Shown here piece after piece: positions 1 to 8,523 of a stretch of 29,260 nt of DNA (positions within the stretch are counted from its first letter, which is position 1; each line of letters opens with the position of its first letter). A program made the position numbers and the translations under genes. Source of the stretch: an uncultured Gilliamella sp. (GTDB lineage Bacteria > Pseudomonadota > Gammaproteobacteria > Enterobacterales > Enterobacteriaceae); the NCBI GenBank assembly GCA_945291235.1, contig CALYQY010000021.1, positions 1 through 29,260 on the forward strand. Reading direction: 5' to 3'. The notes below the pieces were generated by a model. That model did not search any database. It saw only the letters and a list, made by a program, of their open reading frames with translations, and was not told where the DNA came from.

Positions 1-506
1 GCCCTTTCTTTCGCTTCTTTTTCGGCCTTTTCTTTTGCTTCTTGAGCGATTCTTTCTGCTTCTCTGGCAGCCCTTTCTTTTGCTTCTTGAACTGCTTTTT
101 CTGCTTCTTTGATGGCTCTTTCCGCTTCTTTGGCGGCCTCATTGGCAGCGATTTGTTCTAGCCTTTGTTTCTCAGCAAGCTCTTGACGCTCTTTTTCTAA
201 CTGTTTCAGCTGCTCTTGCTGTTCGAATTGTTTTTGCAAAAATTCGTCAGTCTGACTATTAATTTGTTCTTGTCGTTGATTATGAGCGCTTTGCTGATTA
301 ATCTGTGATTGTAATTGCCTTTGATATTGCTCATTTAAGACCGAAGGATCGACCATAATTGCATCAATAGAATTTCCATTAATGCTACCAAAGTTAGCAT
401 CGCTGTCTTGCATAAAACGGTAACCTAAAATAACAATGATAATTCCATGCAAAATAATCGATATTAAAACCGGCACACTTAATTTTGAGTTTAACTTATT
501 AGACAT
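1..506 (-). CDS. tolA: TolA, N-terminal part (runs off the left edge)
   Basis: TolA is the inner-membrane protein of the Tol-Pal system. It spans the periplasm and links the TolQR motor to Pal and TolB during envelope constriction. The visible part is 168 codons from an ATG at 504-506, beginning MSNKLNSKLSVPVLISIILH. There is a short cytoplasmic tail, one membrane segment (about residues 11-30), and then a Gln/Glu-rich region that becomes a Lys/Glu/Ala heptad-like helix (KEAEKAVQEAKERA and variants). That helix is the start of TolA domain II; the C-terminal globular domain lies outside the window. The near-repeated DNA in positions 1-160 simply encodes this helix. The gene follows tolR with a 30-bp gap, the usual tolQRA order. 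The identification rests on topology, helix composition and position. Confidence 0.93.
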   Translation of the reverse strand, partial: MSNKLNSKLSVPVLISIILHGIIIVILGYRFMQDSDANFGSINGNSIDAIMVDPSVLNEQYQRQLQSQINQQSAHNQRQEQINSQTDEFLQKQFEQQEQLKQLEKERQELAEKQRLEQIAANEAAKEAERAIKEAEKAVQEAKERAAREAERIAQEAKEKAEKEAKER

Positions 507-536
507 CGCTGACACTTTTTATATGTTTGTGTTTAT

Positions 537-956
537 TTAAATTGGGTTAGTCATCAATCCAACAGATTTGACACCAGCAGATTGCAATAGATTCAACGCT
601 TTGATGATCTCTTCATAAGGAACATTTTTAGCCCCGCCAACTAAAAAAACAGCTTTGTCATTAAGTGACATTTGTTGTTTAACTTCAGCAACAATCTGTT
701 CTTCCGGTAAGTTTGATAGCCGATCTTGATCAATGATTAATGTGTAAATCCCAACACCTGACACTTCGATAATAATCGGTTTATTCTCAGTAGGTGAAAC
801 TGTTTTAGATTCAGATGCTTCCGGTAGATCAACTTCAACACTTTGGCTGATAATTGGGGCAGTTGCCATAAAAATAAGTACTAAAACTAATAATACATCC
901 AATAGCGGAACAATATTAATTTCAGACTTAGTTGTATAACGTGAACGTCTACTCAT
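537..956 (-). CDS. tolR: TolR, Tol-Pal proton-channel subunit
   Basis: TolR is an ExbD/TolR-family protein that forms the proton-driven motor with TolQ and acts on TolA in the cell envelope. The 139-residue product matches the family length (about 140). One membrane segment covers about residues 15-37 and carries the conserved aspartate (D20 in VPLLDVLLVL) that takes part in proton translocation. The rest is a periplasmic domain ending in a typical alpha/beta fold (VPYEEIIKALNLLQSAGV). The ATG start is at 954-956 and lies 2 bp after the tolQ stop, so the two are certainly cotranscribed. Confidence 0.96.
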   Translation of the reverse strand: MSRRSRYTTKSEINIVPLLDVLLVLVLIFMATAPIISQSVEVDLPEASESKTVSPTENKPIIIEVSGVGIYTLIIDQDRLSNLPEEQIVAEVKQQMSLNDKAVFLVGGAKNVPYEEIIKALNLLQSAGVKSVGLMTNPI

Positions 957-958
957 AA

Positions 959-1639
959 TTATTTCCTAACTGCCACTGCTTGGCGTTGCAAAATTGCTGA
1001 AAACTCATCGATAAAGTTAAGATAATTTTGTTCCATTCGACTAACGCTAAGTGATAATCGATTATAAGCTAAAACAGCAGGAATTGCGGCAAATAAACCG
1101 ATAGCGGTGGCAATTAGCGCCTCAGCAATACCTGGTGCAACCATTTGTAACGTTGCTTGTTTTACTGCACCAAGAGAGATAAACGCATGCATAATCCCCC
1201 AAACGGTACCAAATAAACCGATATATGGGCTGATAGAACCAACCGTTCCTAAGAAAGGAATATGTAACTCTAAATTATCCAATTCTCTGTTCATTGCTAA
1301 ACGCATTGAACGTGATGCGCCATCTAAAGCGGCTTCCGGCATATTAGGATTAATTTGATATAAACGAGAAAACTCTTTAAAGCCTGAATAAAAGATATGT
1401 TCTGTACCACAAATATCTTCTTTGTTTAATTTTGCTCTGTCAAATAAAACATTTAGATCATCAGCAGACCAAAAGCTATTATCAAATTGCTCTACTTGTT
1501 TTTTAGCTTTGTTTAATATTTTACTTCGCTGAAAAATAATAGCCCAAGACATTACCGAGAACAGAAGCAACAGTAACATTACACATTGTACTAATAAACC
1601 TGCTTGTAAAAATAGATCAATAATATTAAGATTTTCCAC
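959..1639 (-). CDS. tolQ: TolQ, Tol-Pal proton-channel subunit
   Basis: TolQ is the MotA/TolQ/ExbB-family membrane protein that, with TolR, harvests the proton gradient for the Tol-Pal system. Its 226 residues show three hydrophobic segments: about 14-35, a second one containing [18 protein letters not shown], and a third containing [18 protein letters not shown]. The last two are the conserved channel helices of the family. The start codon is GTG (complement of 1637-1639). It sits directly against the ybgC stop codon (1640-1642), with a GGAG-type ribosome-binding site inside the end of ybgC. E. coli tolQ also starts with GTG. The arrangement implies translational coupling of ybgC and tolQ. 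Confidence 0.96.
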   Translation of the reverse strand: MENLNIIDLFLQAGLLVQCVMLLLLLFSVMSWAIIFQRSKILNKAKKQVEQFDNSFWSADDLNVLFDRAKLNKEDICGTEHIFYSGFKEFSRLYQINPNMPEAALDGASRSMRLAMNRELDNLELHIPFLGTVGSISPYIGLFGTVWGIMHAFISLGAVKQATLQMVAPGIAEALIATAIGLFAAIPAVLAYNRLSLSVSRMEQNYLNFIDEFSAILQRQAVAVRK

Positions 1640-2035
1640 TTATATAAACTCCAAAACTAATGACTTAGGAAGCGCACATGGCTTCATTTTTGTCATGTCG
1701 ACACAAGCAATAACCACATCAGCGGTGCTGATAGCCTGCTTATTTTGATTAAAAATAGTCTGCTTAAAAATAATAGACGCCTTGCGAATTAGCTCAACTT
1801 TACTGCTGATAGTTAGCATGTCATCTAAACGAGCTGGAAAGTCGTAGCTAATATCCAACTTTTTAACCACAAAAGCAATACCTTCTTGTAATAACTTTTG
1901 CTGACTGATACCGATCGCTCTTAACATTTCTGTTCTGGCGCGTTCAAAAAAAGCGAGATATCGAGCATGATAAACCACGCCCCCCGCATCGGTATCTTCA
2001 TAATAGACTCTTGCATTCCAGTCGAACTGTTTCAT
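1640..2035 (-). CDS. ybgC: YbgC, Tol-Pal-associated acyl-CoA thioesterase
   Basis: YbgC is a cytoplasmic hotdog-fold acyl-CoA thioesterase, encoded first in the tol-pal operon of most gammaproteobacteria and linked to phospholipid metabolism near the division site. The product has 131 residues, the family's normal length. The 4-hydroxybenzoyl-CoA-thioesterase-type active-site motif YYEDTDAGGVVYHARYLAFF is present at residues 11-30, with the catalytic aspartate D16 and H23. The ATG is at 2033-2035. The gene abuts tolQ without a gap. In E. coli ybgE lies between cydX and ybgC; here no ybgE is present. Confidence 0.95.
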   Translation of the reverse strand: MKQFDWNARVYYEDTDAGGVVYHARYLAFFERARTEMLRAIGISQQKLLQEGIAFVVKKLDISYDFPARLDDMLTISSKVELIRKASIIFKQTIFNQNKQAISTADVVIACVDMTKMKPCALPKSLVLEFI

Positions 2036-2068
2036 ATTTAATATTTGAACCCGTAAAATTTAGCGCTC

Positions 2069-2074
2069 ATTATA
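2069..2074 (-). promoter_or_regulatory. Possible -10 element for ybgC-tolQRA
   Basis: On the minus strand this hexamer reads TATAAT, a perfect sigma-70 -10 box, 34 bp upstream of the ybgC ATG. No good -35 is seen at 16-18 bp. With the terminator-like hairpin upstream (2173-2195), it suggests that ybgC-tolQRA is transcribed separately from cydABX. Confidence 0.4.
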
Positions 2075-2163
2075 TATGAATATAAAATTTGCTGCACTAT
2101 GATATAAAAATAGTTAAATGAAAACAATTATCATTTATAACTTATTCTCATCTTACCTCAGTT

Positions 2164-2195
2164 AAAAATTAAAAAGGTGACAAAATGCCACCTTT
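2164..2195 (-). terminator. Rho-independent terminator after cydABX
   Basis: On the minus strand, AAAGGTG (complement of 2189-2195) pairs with CACCTTT (complement of 2173-2179). The stem can be extended by a G-T pair, and TTTTTAATTTTT follows. The hairpin with its T-rich tail begins 19 bp after the cydX stop, so it should end the cydABX transcript before ybgC. Confidence 0.8.
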
Positions 2196-2213
2196 CAACT
2201 GATTAATGAATGT

Positions 2214-2324
2214 TTATTTATCGTCAGCTTCTTTTTCATTACTATTGCGTTCAACCCACAGGCCGGTTACAACAGCAAGCATACAAGCAGCAATAAGACC
2301 TACAAACCATAATACATAATACAT
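2214..2324 (-). CDS. cydX: CydX, small subunit of cytochrome bd oxidase
   Basis: This 36-residue protein is too short for most gene callers. It begins MYYVLWFVGLIAACMLAVVT and ends in a charged tail (ERNSNEKEADDK). CydX is a single-span membrane protein that stabilises the haem sites of the CydAB quinol oxidase. Length, N-terminal hydrophobic helix, the W-x(7)-C spacing and the polar C-terminus resemble E. coli CydX (37 residues). It starts 9 bp after the cydB stop with an AAGGAG ribosome-binding site overlapping the end of cydB, and a terminator follows. The position makes the call strong despite the size. Confidence 0.93.
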   Translation of the reverse strand: MYYVLWFVGLIAACMLAVVTGLWVERNSNEKEADDK

Positions 2325-2333
2325 AATTGCTCC

Positions 2334-3470
2334 TTAATAAAGTGAATGCTTGTTATTTTCAATATGATTTTTATCAAGTCGTCCAAACATCTTGATATAA
2401 CACCAAGTGGTATAGAGCAAAATTATTGGTAAAAATATTAAAACAACAACTAACATAATATTAAGTGTTAACTGACTTGATGAAGCATCCCAAATCGTTA
2501 AACTAGCATTTGGCATGATGCTCGATGGCATGATAAACGGAAACGTTGCAATACCATAAGTAAATAACACACAAGCGATAGTTAATGCTGATAATAAAAA
2601 CACTAAACCATTTTTATTTAATCCGGAGCATAAAATCGTTAATAATGGTAAAACAATACCTAAAATAGGCACGATCCATAAGATCGGATAATTCATATAG
2701 TTGGTTAACCATGAACCATCGGTCGATACGGTTTTACTTAAAGGATGAGAAGTGCCATTGTAATCAATCACACTGGTAATTTCATAACCATTGATACCAA
2801 ATATTACCCATACTCCAGCTAATATAAATGCCACTATCATAATAAGGCTGGCAATTTGTGTAGCTTTACGTGCTCTTAAATAGAGCTCACCGGATGTTTT
2901 CATTTGTAACCATGCACCACCATGAGCAACAAATAGCATTAAGCTGACAATACCGGTCAAGATAGCAAATGGATTAAGTAAACCGAAGAAATTACCGTCA
3001 TAAAATACTCGATAAGATTTATCAAATCTAAACGGCACACCTTCTAATAAATTACCAAAAGCCACACCAAAAACTAATGCCGGTACAAAGCTACCAAGAA
3101 AAATAGCAATGTCCCACATGTTTCGCCACTTCGAATTTTCTAATTTACTGCGATAATCAAAACCAATTGGTCTGAAAAATAACGCACAAAGCACTAATAT
3201 CATCGCAATATAAAAACCAGAAAACGAAGCCGCATATGCCATTGGCCAAGCGGCAAAAATGCCGGCACCAGCGGTGATCAACCACACTTGGTTACCGTCC
3301 CAATGGGGAGCAATAGCATTTATCATAATTCGGCGTTCAGTATCCGTTTTACCGATAAAAGGTAATAAGATACCCACGCCCATATCAAATCCATCTGTGA
3401 TAACAAAACCGATTAAAACAACACTAATCAGCACCCACCAGATGACGCGTACAATTTCGTAATCAATCAT
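2334..3470 (-). CDS. cydB: Cytochrome bd-I ubiquinol oxidase subunit II
   Basis: CydB is the second large subunit of the high-affinity bd-type quinol oxidase in the inner membrane, used under low oxygen. The 378 residues match the E. coli length (379) and contain multiple membrane helices. The N-terminal signature TDGFDMGVGILLPF (D29) and the APHWDGNQVWL motif (H56-W57-D58) are intact; D58 is part of the proton pathway in E. coli. The ATG at 3468-3470 follows the cydA stop by 18 bp, with AGGAG in the gap, and cydX follows at once. The gene belongs to a cydABX operon. Confidence 0.97.
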   Translation of the reverse strand: MIDYEIVRVIWWVLISVVLIGFVITDGFDMGVGILLPFIGKTDTERRIMINAIAPHWDGNQVWLITAGAGIFAAWPMAYAASFSGFYIAMILVLCALFFRPIGFDYRSKLENSKWRNMWDIAIFLGSFVPALVFGVAFGNLLEGVPFRFDKSYRVFYDGNFFGLLNPFAILTGIVSLMLFVAHGGAWLQMKTSGELYLRARKATQIASLIMIVAFILAGVWVIFGINGYEITSVIDYNGTSHPLSKTVSTDGSWLTNYMNYPILWIVPILGIVLPLLTILCSGLNKNGLVFLLSALTIACVLFTYGIATFPFIMPSSIMPNASLTIWDASSSQLTLNIMLVVVLIFLPIILLYTTWCYIKMFGRLDKNHIENNKHSLY

Positions 3471-3488
3471 TGTGTATACTCCTATGTC

Positions 3489-5060
3489 CTATTCTGTTAC
3501 TGATTGTGTTTTTTCATAATGATAGTTACCCGTTCCTAAAGAGCTAGGCCCTAAACGAGCAAACTTAAACATTAAGAACATTTCAGCAACTAAAAATAGC
3601 GTGTAAAGTCCACAAATAAGTACCATAGTAAATAACACTTCACCCGGTGTTAAGGATGAATTTGCCACCCCAGTTGGTAAAATATCTTGAATTGCCCATG
3701 GTTGACGACCGTATTCAGCCACAAACCAACCGCATTCACAAGCTAACCATGGTAATGGTAAAAATAGTACTAACATACGAGATAACCAACGTTTTTCGCC
3801 AATCTTGTTTTTATACGTTGTCCATAATGCCAGACCTGTTCCTAAAATCATCAGCAAGCCAAAGCCAACCATTCCTCTAAATGCCCAGAATAAAGGCCAA
3901 ACGGTCGGAATTGAGTCTTCAGTAGCCGCTTTAATATGCGCTTCGGTTGCTTGCGGAATGGTTAAGTTATCACGATCGGTAAATCGCTTGACTAAGTAAC
4001 CATAACCTAAGTCAGCTTTATAAGTTTCAAATGCTTTTAAAACCTCAGGATCTTGGCTACCTTGTTGGATTTTCTCCAGATTGGTATAAGCTAAAATACC
4101 ATTACGAATTCTTGCTTCATTACTTGCTAAGATATCTTTTAAACCAATAACTTGCGTATCTACTGAACGCGTCGTCATTAAGCCCATTACATATGGGATC
4201 TCAATAGCAAATAAATTTTCTTTATTTTTTTGTGAAGGAAAAGCAATCACATTAAATGATGCTGGTGCGGGTTGAGTTTCCCATTCAGCTTCAATTGCAG
4301 CTAGTTTTGCTGGCTGAACGGTCGTCATTTCGTGACCGGCTTCATCGCCCATAACAGCAACAACAATTGAGGTGATAAAACCAAATGTGGCGGCCACAGC
4401 AAACGAACGCTTAGCAAATCCAACATCCCGTTTTTTCAATAAATAATAGGCGCTAATACTTAATACAAAAATAGCCCCAGTTAAGTAACCGGCTGCCACA
4501 GTATGAACGAATTTATATTGCGCAACTGAATTGGTAATGAGCTCATAAAAGTTCGCCATTTCCATACGAGAGTTGATCGGGTTGAAATCTGAACCGATTG
4601 GAAATTGCATCCAACCATTTGCAACCAAAATCCAAAGTGCAGATAAATTTGAGCCAAATGCCACACACCAAGTGACCATAAGATGTTTACCACGGCTTAA
4701 TCTGTCCCAACCAAAAAAGAACAAACCAACCATAGTTGACTCTAGGAAAAATGCCATTAAACCTTCGATAGCTAATGGTGCGCCAAAAATATCCCCAACG
4801 TAGTGTGAATAATAAGACCAATTGGTACCAAACTGAAATTCCATGGTTAAACCGGTTGCCACACCAACAGCAAAGTTGATAGCAAAAAGTTTACCCCAGA
4901 ATTTAGTCATATCTTTCCAGACTTGCTTACCACTAACAACGTAGACGGTTTCCATAATTGCAAGCATAAACGCTAGACCTAGCGTCAATGGTACAAAAAT
5001 AAAATGATACATTGCTGTGAGTGCAAACTGAAGGCGTGATAGTTCTACGATATCTAACAT
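3489..5060 (-). CDS. cydA: Cytochrome bd-I ubiquinol oxidase subunit I
   Basis: CydA carries the three haems and the quinol site of the bd oxidase, which reduces oxygen to water without pumping protons. The product is 523 residues (E. coli 522). Haem ligands are in place: H19 (TAMYHFIF), H186 ([12 protein letters not shown]) and M397, which corresponds to E. coli Met393. The quinol-oxidation residues K252 and E257 lie at the start of a long periplasmic Q-loop (about 253-385), as in the E. coli-type long-loop oxidases. The ATG at 5058-5060 has GGGAGC upstream. This is the first gene of cydABX; a promoter and an FNR-type site lie in the 104-bp gap behind sucD. Confidence 0.97.
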   Translation of the reverse strand: MLDIVELSRLQFALTAMYHFIFVPLTLGLAFMLAIMETVYVVSGKQVWKDMTKFWGKLFAINFAVGVATGLTMEFQFGTNWSYYSHYVGDIFGAPLAIEGLMAFFLESTMVGLFFFGWDRLSRGKHLMVTWCVAFGSNLSALWILVANGWMQFPIGSDFNPINSRMEMANFYELITNSVAQYKFVHTVAAGYLTGAIFVLSISAYYLLKKRDVGFAKRSFAVAATFGFITSIVVAVMGDEAGHEMTTVQPAKLAAIEAEWETQPAPASFNVIAFPSQKNKENLFAIEIPYVMGLMTTRSVDTQVIGLKDILASNEARIRNGILAYTNLEKIQQGSQDPEVLKAFETYKADLGYGYLVKRFTDRDNLTIPQATEAHIKAATEDSIPTVWPLFWAFRGMVGFGLLMILGTGLALWTTYKNKIGEKRWLSRMLVLFLPLPWLACECGWFVAEYGRQPWAIQDILPTGVANSSLTPGEVLFTMVLICGLYTLFLVAEMFLMFKFARLGPSSLGTGNYHYEKTQSVTE

Positions 5061-5093
5061 AGGTGCTCCCTAATCCTTTAAATGCCCACAAAA

Positions 5094-5123
5094 TTTATAA
5101 CGTTATTTACGCTTATTGTACAA
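5094..5123 (-). promoter_or_regulatory. Likely cydA promoter
   Basis: On the minus strand, TTGTAC (complement of 5118-5123) and TATAAA (complement of 5094-5099) are separated by 18 bp, a plausible sigma-70 promoter. The predicted transcription start is near 5087, about 27 bp before the cydA ATG. It is the best -35/-10 pair in the sucD-cydA gap. Confidence 0.5.
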
Positions 5124-5143
5124 CAATATTTAGAGAATAAAAA

Positions 5144-5157
5144 TTGATAAATATCAA
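5144..5157 (-). promoter_or_regulatory. FNR-type binding site upstream of cydA
   Basis: The sequence TTGATAAATATCAA is an exact match to the FNR consensus TTGAT-N4-ATCAA. It lies 84-97 bp upstream of the cydA ATG. Its centre is about 63 bp upstream of the start site predicted from the neighbouring promoter. In E. coli cydAB is controlled by FNR and ArcA in response to oxygen, so the site fits the gene. The palindrome also lies 8 bp from the sucD stop, but sucD reads away from it. Confidence 0.7.
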
Positions 5158-5164
5158 AAATTGA

Positions 5165-6034
5165 TCATTTAATACGTTTTTTTACTGCTTCACCAATATC
5201 TGCTAGACTACTAACAACCGTGATACCTGCTGCTTGTAATGCTTTCGTTTTTTCTTCTGCCGTGCCTTTGTTACCCGATATAATAGCGCCTGCATGTCCC
5301 ATACGTTTACCGGCAGGTGCCGATACGCCAGCAATGTATGCAACAACAGGTTTAGTAACATTGTATTTGATATATTGCGCAGCTTCTTCTTCAGCGCTAC
5401 CACCAATCTCGCCAATCATGACAATTGCTTGAGTTTTAGGGTCTTGTTCAAGTAATTTTAAAATAGAAATAAAATCACTTCCCGGGATTGGGTCTCCACC
5501 GATGCCAACGCAAACCGATTGCCCTAATCCAATATCTGTTGTTTGTTTAACTGCTTCATACGTTAACGTTCCGGAGCGAGAAACAATGCCAACTTTACCG
5601 GCTAAATGAATATGTCCCGGCATGATGCCAATTTTACACTCATCCGGAACAATAATGCCCGGGCAGTTTGGACCAATCATTGTGACATTTTTTTGAATGA
5701 GTTTTTCTTTTACCACTAGCATATCTAAAGTAGGAATGCCTTCGGTAATACAGACTATCAACTCAATACCGGCATCAATTGCTTCTAAAATAGAATCTTT
5801 ACCAAATGCCGCAGGAACATAAATAACACTAGCAGTTGCGCCGGTTGCTAAAACGGCTTCTTTAACGGTATTAAACACTGGCAAACCTAAATGCGTCGTT
5901 CCACCTTTACCTGGTGTAACACCACCAACTAATTTTGTTCCATAAGCTAACGCTTGCTCTGAATGAAAAGTGCCTTGACTGCCGGTAAAACCCTGACAAA
6001 TAACTTTGGTATCTTTATTGATTAAAATTGACAT
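5165..6034 (-). CDS. sucD: Succinyl-CoA synthetase alpha subunit
   Basis: SucD, with SucC, interconverts succinyl-CoA, ADP and phosphate with succinate, CoA and ATP in the cytoplasm. The product has 289 residues, the family length. An N-terminal CoA-binding Rossmann domain contains [14 protein letters not shown]. The phosphorylated histidine is H247 in the motif GHAGAIISG. The ATG is at 6032-6034 with GGAGAA about 10 nt upstream, and the gene lies 23 bp after sucC. It is immediately followed by the cydA regulatory gap, in the same order as in E. coli but without the mng genes that intervene there. Confidence 0.97.
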   Translation of the reverse strand: MSILINKDTKVICQGFTGSQGTFHSEQALAYGTKLVGGVTPGKGGTTHLGLPVFNTVKEAVLATGATASVIYVPAAFGKDSILEAIDAGIELIVCITEGIPTLDMLVVKEKLIQKNVTMIGPNCPGIIVPDECKIGIMPGHIHLAGKVGIVSRSGTLTYEAVKQTTDIGLGQSVCVGIGGDPIPGSDFISILKLLEQDPKTQAIVMIGEIGGSAEEEAAQYIKYNVTKPVVAYIAGVSAPAGKRMGHAGAIISGNKGTAEEKTKALQAAGITVVSSLADIGEAVKKRIK

Positions 6035-6057
6035 AATTATTGTTCTCCACTCTTCCT

Positions 6058-7230
6058 TTATTTTGCAACCGTCACGATTTTTTGTGCCGCATCGGTTAAG
6101 CTTTCTGCGGTAATAACATTTAATTTGCTATCAGCTAAAATCTCTCTGGCAAGCTGCGCATTATTACCCTCAAGCCGAACAACAACAGGAACAGTCAGAC
6201 CAATTTCTTTAATTGCACTGATAATACCGTCAGCAATTAAATCACAACGAACAATACCACCAAAAATATTGACTAAAATAGCCTTCACATTTTGGTCAGA
6301 TAAAATCAGTTTAAAGGCTTCAGCAACACGCTCTTTAGTGGTGCCGCCACCAACATCAAGAAAATTAGCCGGTGCACCGCCATACAGTTTGATCATGTCC
6401 ATAGTCGCCATTGCCAAACCCGCACCGTTCACCATACAGCCAATATTGCCGTCAAGTGATACATAGCTAATGCCTTGTTTTGCCGCAATCGACTCACGTT
6501 CATCTTCTTGAGTCGTATCGCGCAAAATGCTTAAATCGGGGTGTCTGTACATAGCATTATCATCTAAGACCACTTTAGCATCTAAACAGATTAACTGCTC
6601 ACAACCAGTAATCACCAGCGGATTAACTTCGGCCAGTGAAACATCATTTTCTAAAAACAGGTTAGCAAAATTGACAAAAAGTTTAGCAAATTGGTTAATA
6701 AGTTTACCGCTTAAGCCCAATTTAAAAGCCAACTCACGACCTTGAAAAGCGTTTGCGCCAGTGAGTGGATCGAGGGAGACTTTATGAATTAAATGCGGGG
6801 ATTTTTCAGCAACACTTTCAATATCAACCCCGCCTTCAGTTGATGCCATAATCACAACTCGTTTGGTACTACGATCAATAACGGCACCTAAATAGAGTTC
6901 TTTCACAATTTCAGACGCTTTTTCAATTAAGATTTTATTTACCGGTTGCCCTTTTGCGGTTGTTTGATAAGTTACCAGATGTTGGCCTAACCATTTTTCA
7001 GCAAAAATTCTGATTTGGTTAAAATCTTCGGTACATATTACGCCACCGGATTTACCTCTTCCCCCGGCATGAACCTGACATTTAGCCACCCAAGCACCTT
7101 TCTGCGTTTGTGATGACAATTCAGCTAATGTATCTTGAATTTCATCAATTGAGTTACAAACGTACCCTTCAGGTACAGGTAAATTGTATTGTTTAAAAAG
7201 ATGTTTGGATTGATACTCATGCAAGTTCAT
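6058..7230 (-). CDS. sucC: Succinyl-CoA synthetase beta subunit
   Basis: SucC is the ATP-grasp beta subunit that binds the nucleotide in succinyl-CoA synthetase. I start it at the ATG at 7228-7230, giving 390 residues beginning [12 protein letters not shown], like E. coli (388). The open frame extends five codons upstream to a TTG, but family alignment favours the ATG. The ATP-grasp domain carries [11 protein letters not shown] near residue 50. The C-terminal ligase domain carries [14 protein letters not shown] and [16 protein letters not shown]. sucD follows in an operon. The upstream neighbours sdhCDAB and sucAB of E. coli are missing here, and the gene is divergent from fldA. Confidence 0.96.
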   Translation of the reverse strand: MNLHEYQSKHLFKQYNLPVPEGYVCNSIDEIQDTLAELSSQTQKGAWVAKCQVHAGGRGKSGGVICTEDFNQIRIFAEKWLGQHLVTYQTTAKGQPVNKILIEKASEIVKELYLGAVIDRSTKRVVIMASTEGGVDIESVAEKSPHLIHKVSLDPLTGANAFQGRELAFKLGLSGKLINQFAKLFVNFANLFLENDVSLAEVNPLVITGCEQLICLDAKVVLDDNAMYRHPDLSILRDTTQEDERESIAAKQGISYVSLDGNIGCMVNGAGLAMATMDMIKLYGGAPANFLDVGGGTTKERVAEAFKLILSDQNVKAILVNIFGGIVRCDLIADGIISAIKEIGLTVPVVVRLEGNNAQLAREILADSKLNVITAESLTDAAQKIVTVAK

Positions 7231-7336
7231 AAATAAATTCCGCAACTTAGATTGATATAAAATTGTAATAATTCTAATCCAAGATGAATAAATTGTGTAG
7301 TAAATAATAACTCTTGTTTATTGTAATTGAGAATTA

Positions 7337-7365
7337 TTGCTGATAAGAAGTGACAATGATATACT
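7337..7365 (+). promoter_or_regulatory. Possible fldA promoter
   Basis: TTGCTG (7337-7342) and TATACT (7360-7365) are spaced by 17 bp, 44 bp before the fldA ATG. The -10 matches at five of six positions and the -35 only at three. A weak Fur-box-like stretch overlaps the -35 but is not convincing. Confidence 0.45.
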
Positions 7366-7408
7366 CAAAAGCATATTTTCATAGCGTAATAAAAGTAAAG
7401 GTAAAAAT

Positions 7409-7921
7409 ATGGCAAAAGTTGGTATTTTTTTTGGTAGTGATACTGGCAATACAGAAAAGGTAGCTCAGCGAATTCAAGAAATATTAGGTAGTGATAACGC
7501 AGATCTTTTCGATATTGCAAAAACCACTAAAGAACATATTGAAAAATACGATTATCTATTTTTTGGCATCCCGACTTGGTACTATGGTGAGTCACAAGCT
7601 GATTGGGATGATTTTTTTCCGAGTTTAGAACAAATTGATTTTAAGGGTAAAACTGTTGCTATCTTTGGTTGTGGTGATCAAGAAGATTACGCCGAATATT
7701 TCTGTGATGCAATGGGTACTATCCGTGATGTTATTGAACCGAAAGAAGCTAAAATTGTCGGTCACTGGCCTACTGAAGGCTACAGTTTTGAAGCGTCTAA
7801 AAGTCTTGTTGATGATAACCACTTTATTGGGTTAGCTATCGATGAAGATCGTCAACCAGAATTAACTCAAGACCGTATTAATAATTGGGTAAATCAAGTT
7901 AAAACTGAAATGAATATTTAA
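7409..7921 (+). CDS. fldA: Flavodoxin I
   Basis: FldA is a small FMN-binding electron carrier in the cytoplasm. It supplies low-potential electrons to enzymes such as pyruvate formate-lyase activase and biotin synthase, and can replace ferredoxin under iron shortage. The product has 170 residues (long-chain flavodoxin). The phosphate-binding loop SDTGNTE is at residues 10-16, and the flavin-stacking loops PTWYYGE and GCGDQEDYAEYFCDA are intact. The ATG is preceded by AAAGGTAAAA. fur follows 78 bp downstream on the same strand, the order found in E. coli and consistent with a shared iron response. Confidence 0.97.
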   Translation: MAKVGIFFGSDTGNTEKVAQRIQEILGSDNADLFDIAKTTKEHIEKYDYLFFGIPTWYYGESQADWDDFFPSLEQIDFKGKTVAIFGCGDQEDYAEYFCDAMGTIRDVIEPKEAKIVGHWPTEGYSFEASKSLVDDNHFIGLAIDEDRQPELTQDRINNWVNQVKTEMNI

Positions 7922-7960
7922 TCTATTGCAATGATTTCTTTTATTTCCTGTACATATACT

Positions 7961-7966
7961 TATAAT
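7961..7966 (+). promoter_or_regulatory. Possible -10 element for fur
   Basis: TATAAT lies 33 bp before the fur ATG in the fldA-fur gap. It is a perfect -10 hexamer without a recognisable -35 at the right distance. Together with the lack of a terminator after fldA, fur could be read both from fldA and from its own promoter. Confidence 0.4.
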
Positions 7967-7999
7967 GTGTCCCTTTAATTAACAAAACTGGAATGTAAT

Positions 8000-8458
8000 A
8001 TGACAAATCATGATAATGATAATAATGCTGCGTTAAAAAGCGCAGGTTTAAAGGTTACGTTACCGCGATTAAAAATTTTAGAATTATTACGTGATCCTTC
8101 ATGCCAACATATCACGGTTGAAGATCTTTATAAAAAGTTACTGGATATGGGTGAAGAAATCGGGCTTGCGACCGTTTACCGTGTATTAAATCAGTTTGAT
8201 GATGCCGGGATCGTAACTCGCCATAACTTCGAAGGCGGAAGAGCAGTTTTTGAGCTTGCAACACAACAACATCATGATCATTTAATTTGTCTTGATTGTG
8301 GTGAAGTATTTGAATTTCGTGATGAGATTATCAATAAAAGACAAAAAGAGATAGCTGAACAATATGGTGTTAAATTAACTTTCCACAGTTTATATCTTTA
8401 TGGTCACTGTCAATCTGGTAATTGTAAAGCACACCCTGAACTTCATCAAAAAAAATAA
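8000..8458 (+). CDS. fur: Ferric uptake regulator Fur
   Basis: Fur is a dimeric metal-dependent repressor that binds iron(II) and shuts off iron-uptake genes. The product has 152 residues. The winged-helix DNA-reading helix contains GLATVYRVLNQFDDAG (about residues 55-70). The metal-binding His cluster (QHHDHL, H91-H94) and two zinc cysteine pairs (C97/C100 in CLDC, C137/C142 in GHCQSGNC) are present. The N-terminus MTNHDNDNNAALK is four residues longer than the E. coli start MTDNNTALK. The DNA for this extra Asp/Asn stretch looks like a Fur box. A strong terminator begins in the stop codon, so the fldA-fur transcript ends here. Confidence 0.97.
   Translation: MTNHDNDNNAALKSAGLKVTLPRLKILELLRDPSCQHITVEDLYKKLLDMGEEIGLATVYRVLNQFDDAGIVTRHNFEGGRAVFELATQQHHDHLICLDCGEVFEFRDEIINKRQKEIAEQYGVKLTFHSLYLYGHCQSGNCKAHPELHQKK
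8012..8030 (+). promoter_or_regulatory. Fur-box-like sequence inside the start of fur
   Basis: GATAATGATAATAATGCTG matches the 19-bp Fur consensus GATAATGATAATCATTATC at 15 positions, including the first 12 in a row. It covers codons 5 to 11 of fur and lies about 40 bp after the start site expected from the -10 at 7961. It could mediate autoregulation. The same bases also encode Asp-Asn-Asp-Asn-Asn with the codons favoured in an AT-rich genome, so chance cannot be excluded. Confidence 0.4.
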
Positions 8459-8484
8459 GCCTATTTTAATAGGCTTTTTATTTA
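8457..8484 (+). terminator. Rho-independent terminator after fur
   Basis: AAGCCTA (8457-8463) pairs with TAGGCTT (8470-8476) around a short AT loop, followed by TTTTATTTAT. The left arm includes the last two bases of the fur stop codon. Confidence 0.88.
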
Positions 8485-8523
8485 TATAAATATCGTGATT
8501 TCTCTGTTAGGTTAATTAACATA

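Noticed and set aside
1..160. Tandem-repeat-like DNA at the left edge
   Set aside because: It is the coding sequence of the Lys/Glu/Ala helix of TolA, not a mobile or regulatory repeat.
1107..1358. Open frame on the plus strand within tolQ, and similar antisense frames within cydA, sucC, metG, uup and glyA
   Set aside because: They lie wholly inside well-supported genes on the other strand, have no ribosome-binding sites and no recognisable motifs.
2113..2131. Fur-box-like stretch upstream of ybgC
   Set aside because: About 13 of 19 positions match but the dyad is one-sided, and the tol genes have no known iron control that would support it.
7328..7346. Fur-box-like stretch overlapping the possible fldA -35
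   Set aside because: Only about 11 of 19 positions match the consensus, which is expected by chance in DNA this AT-rich.
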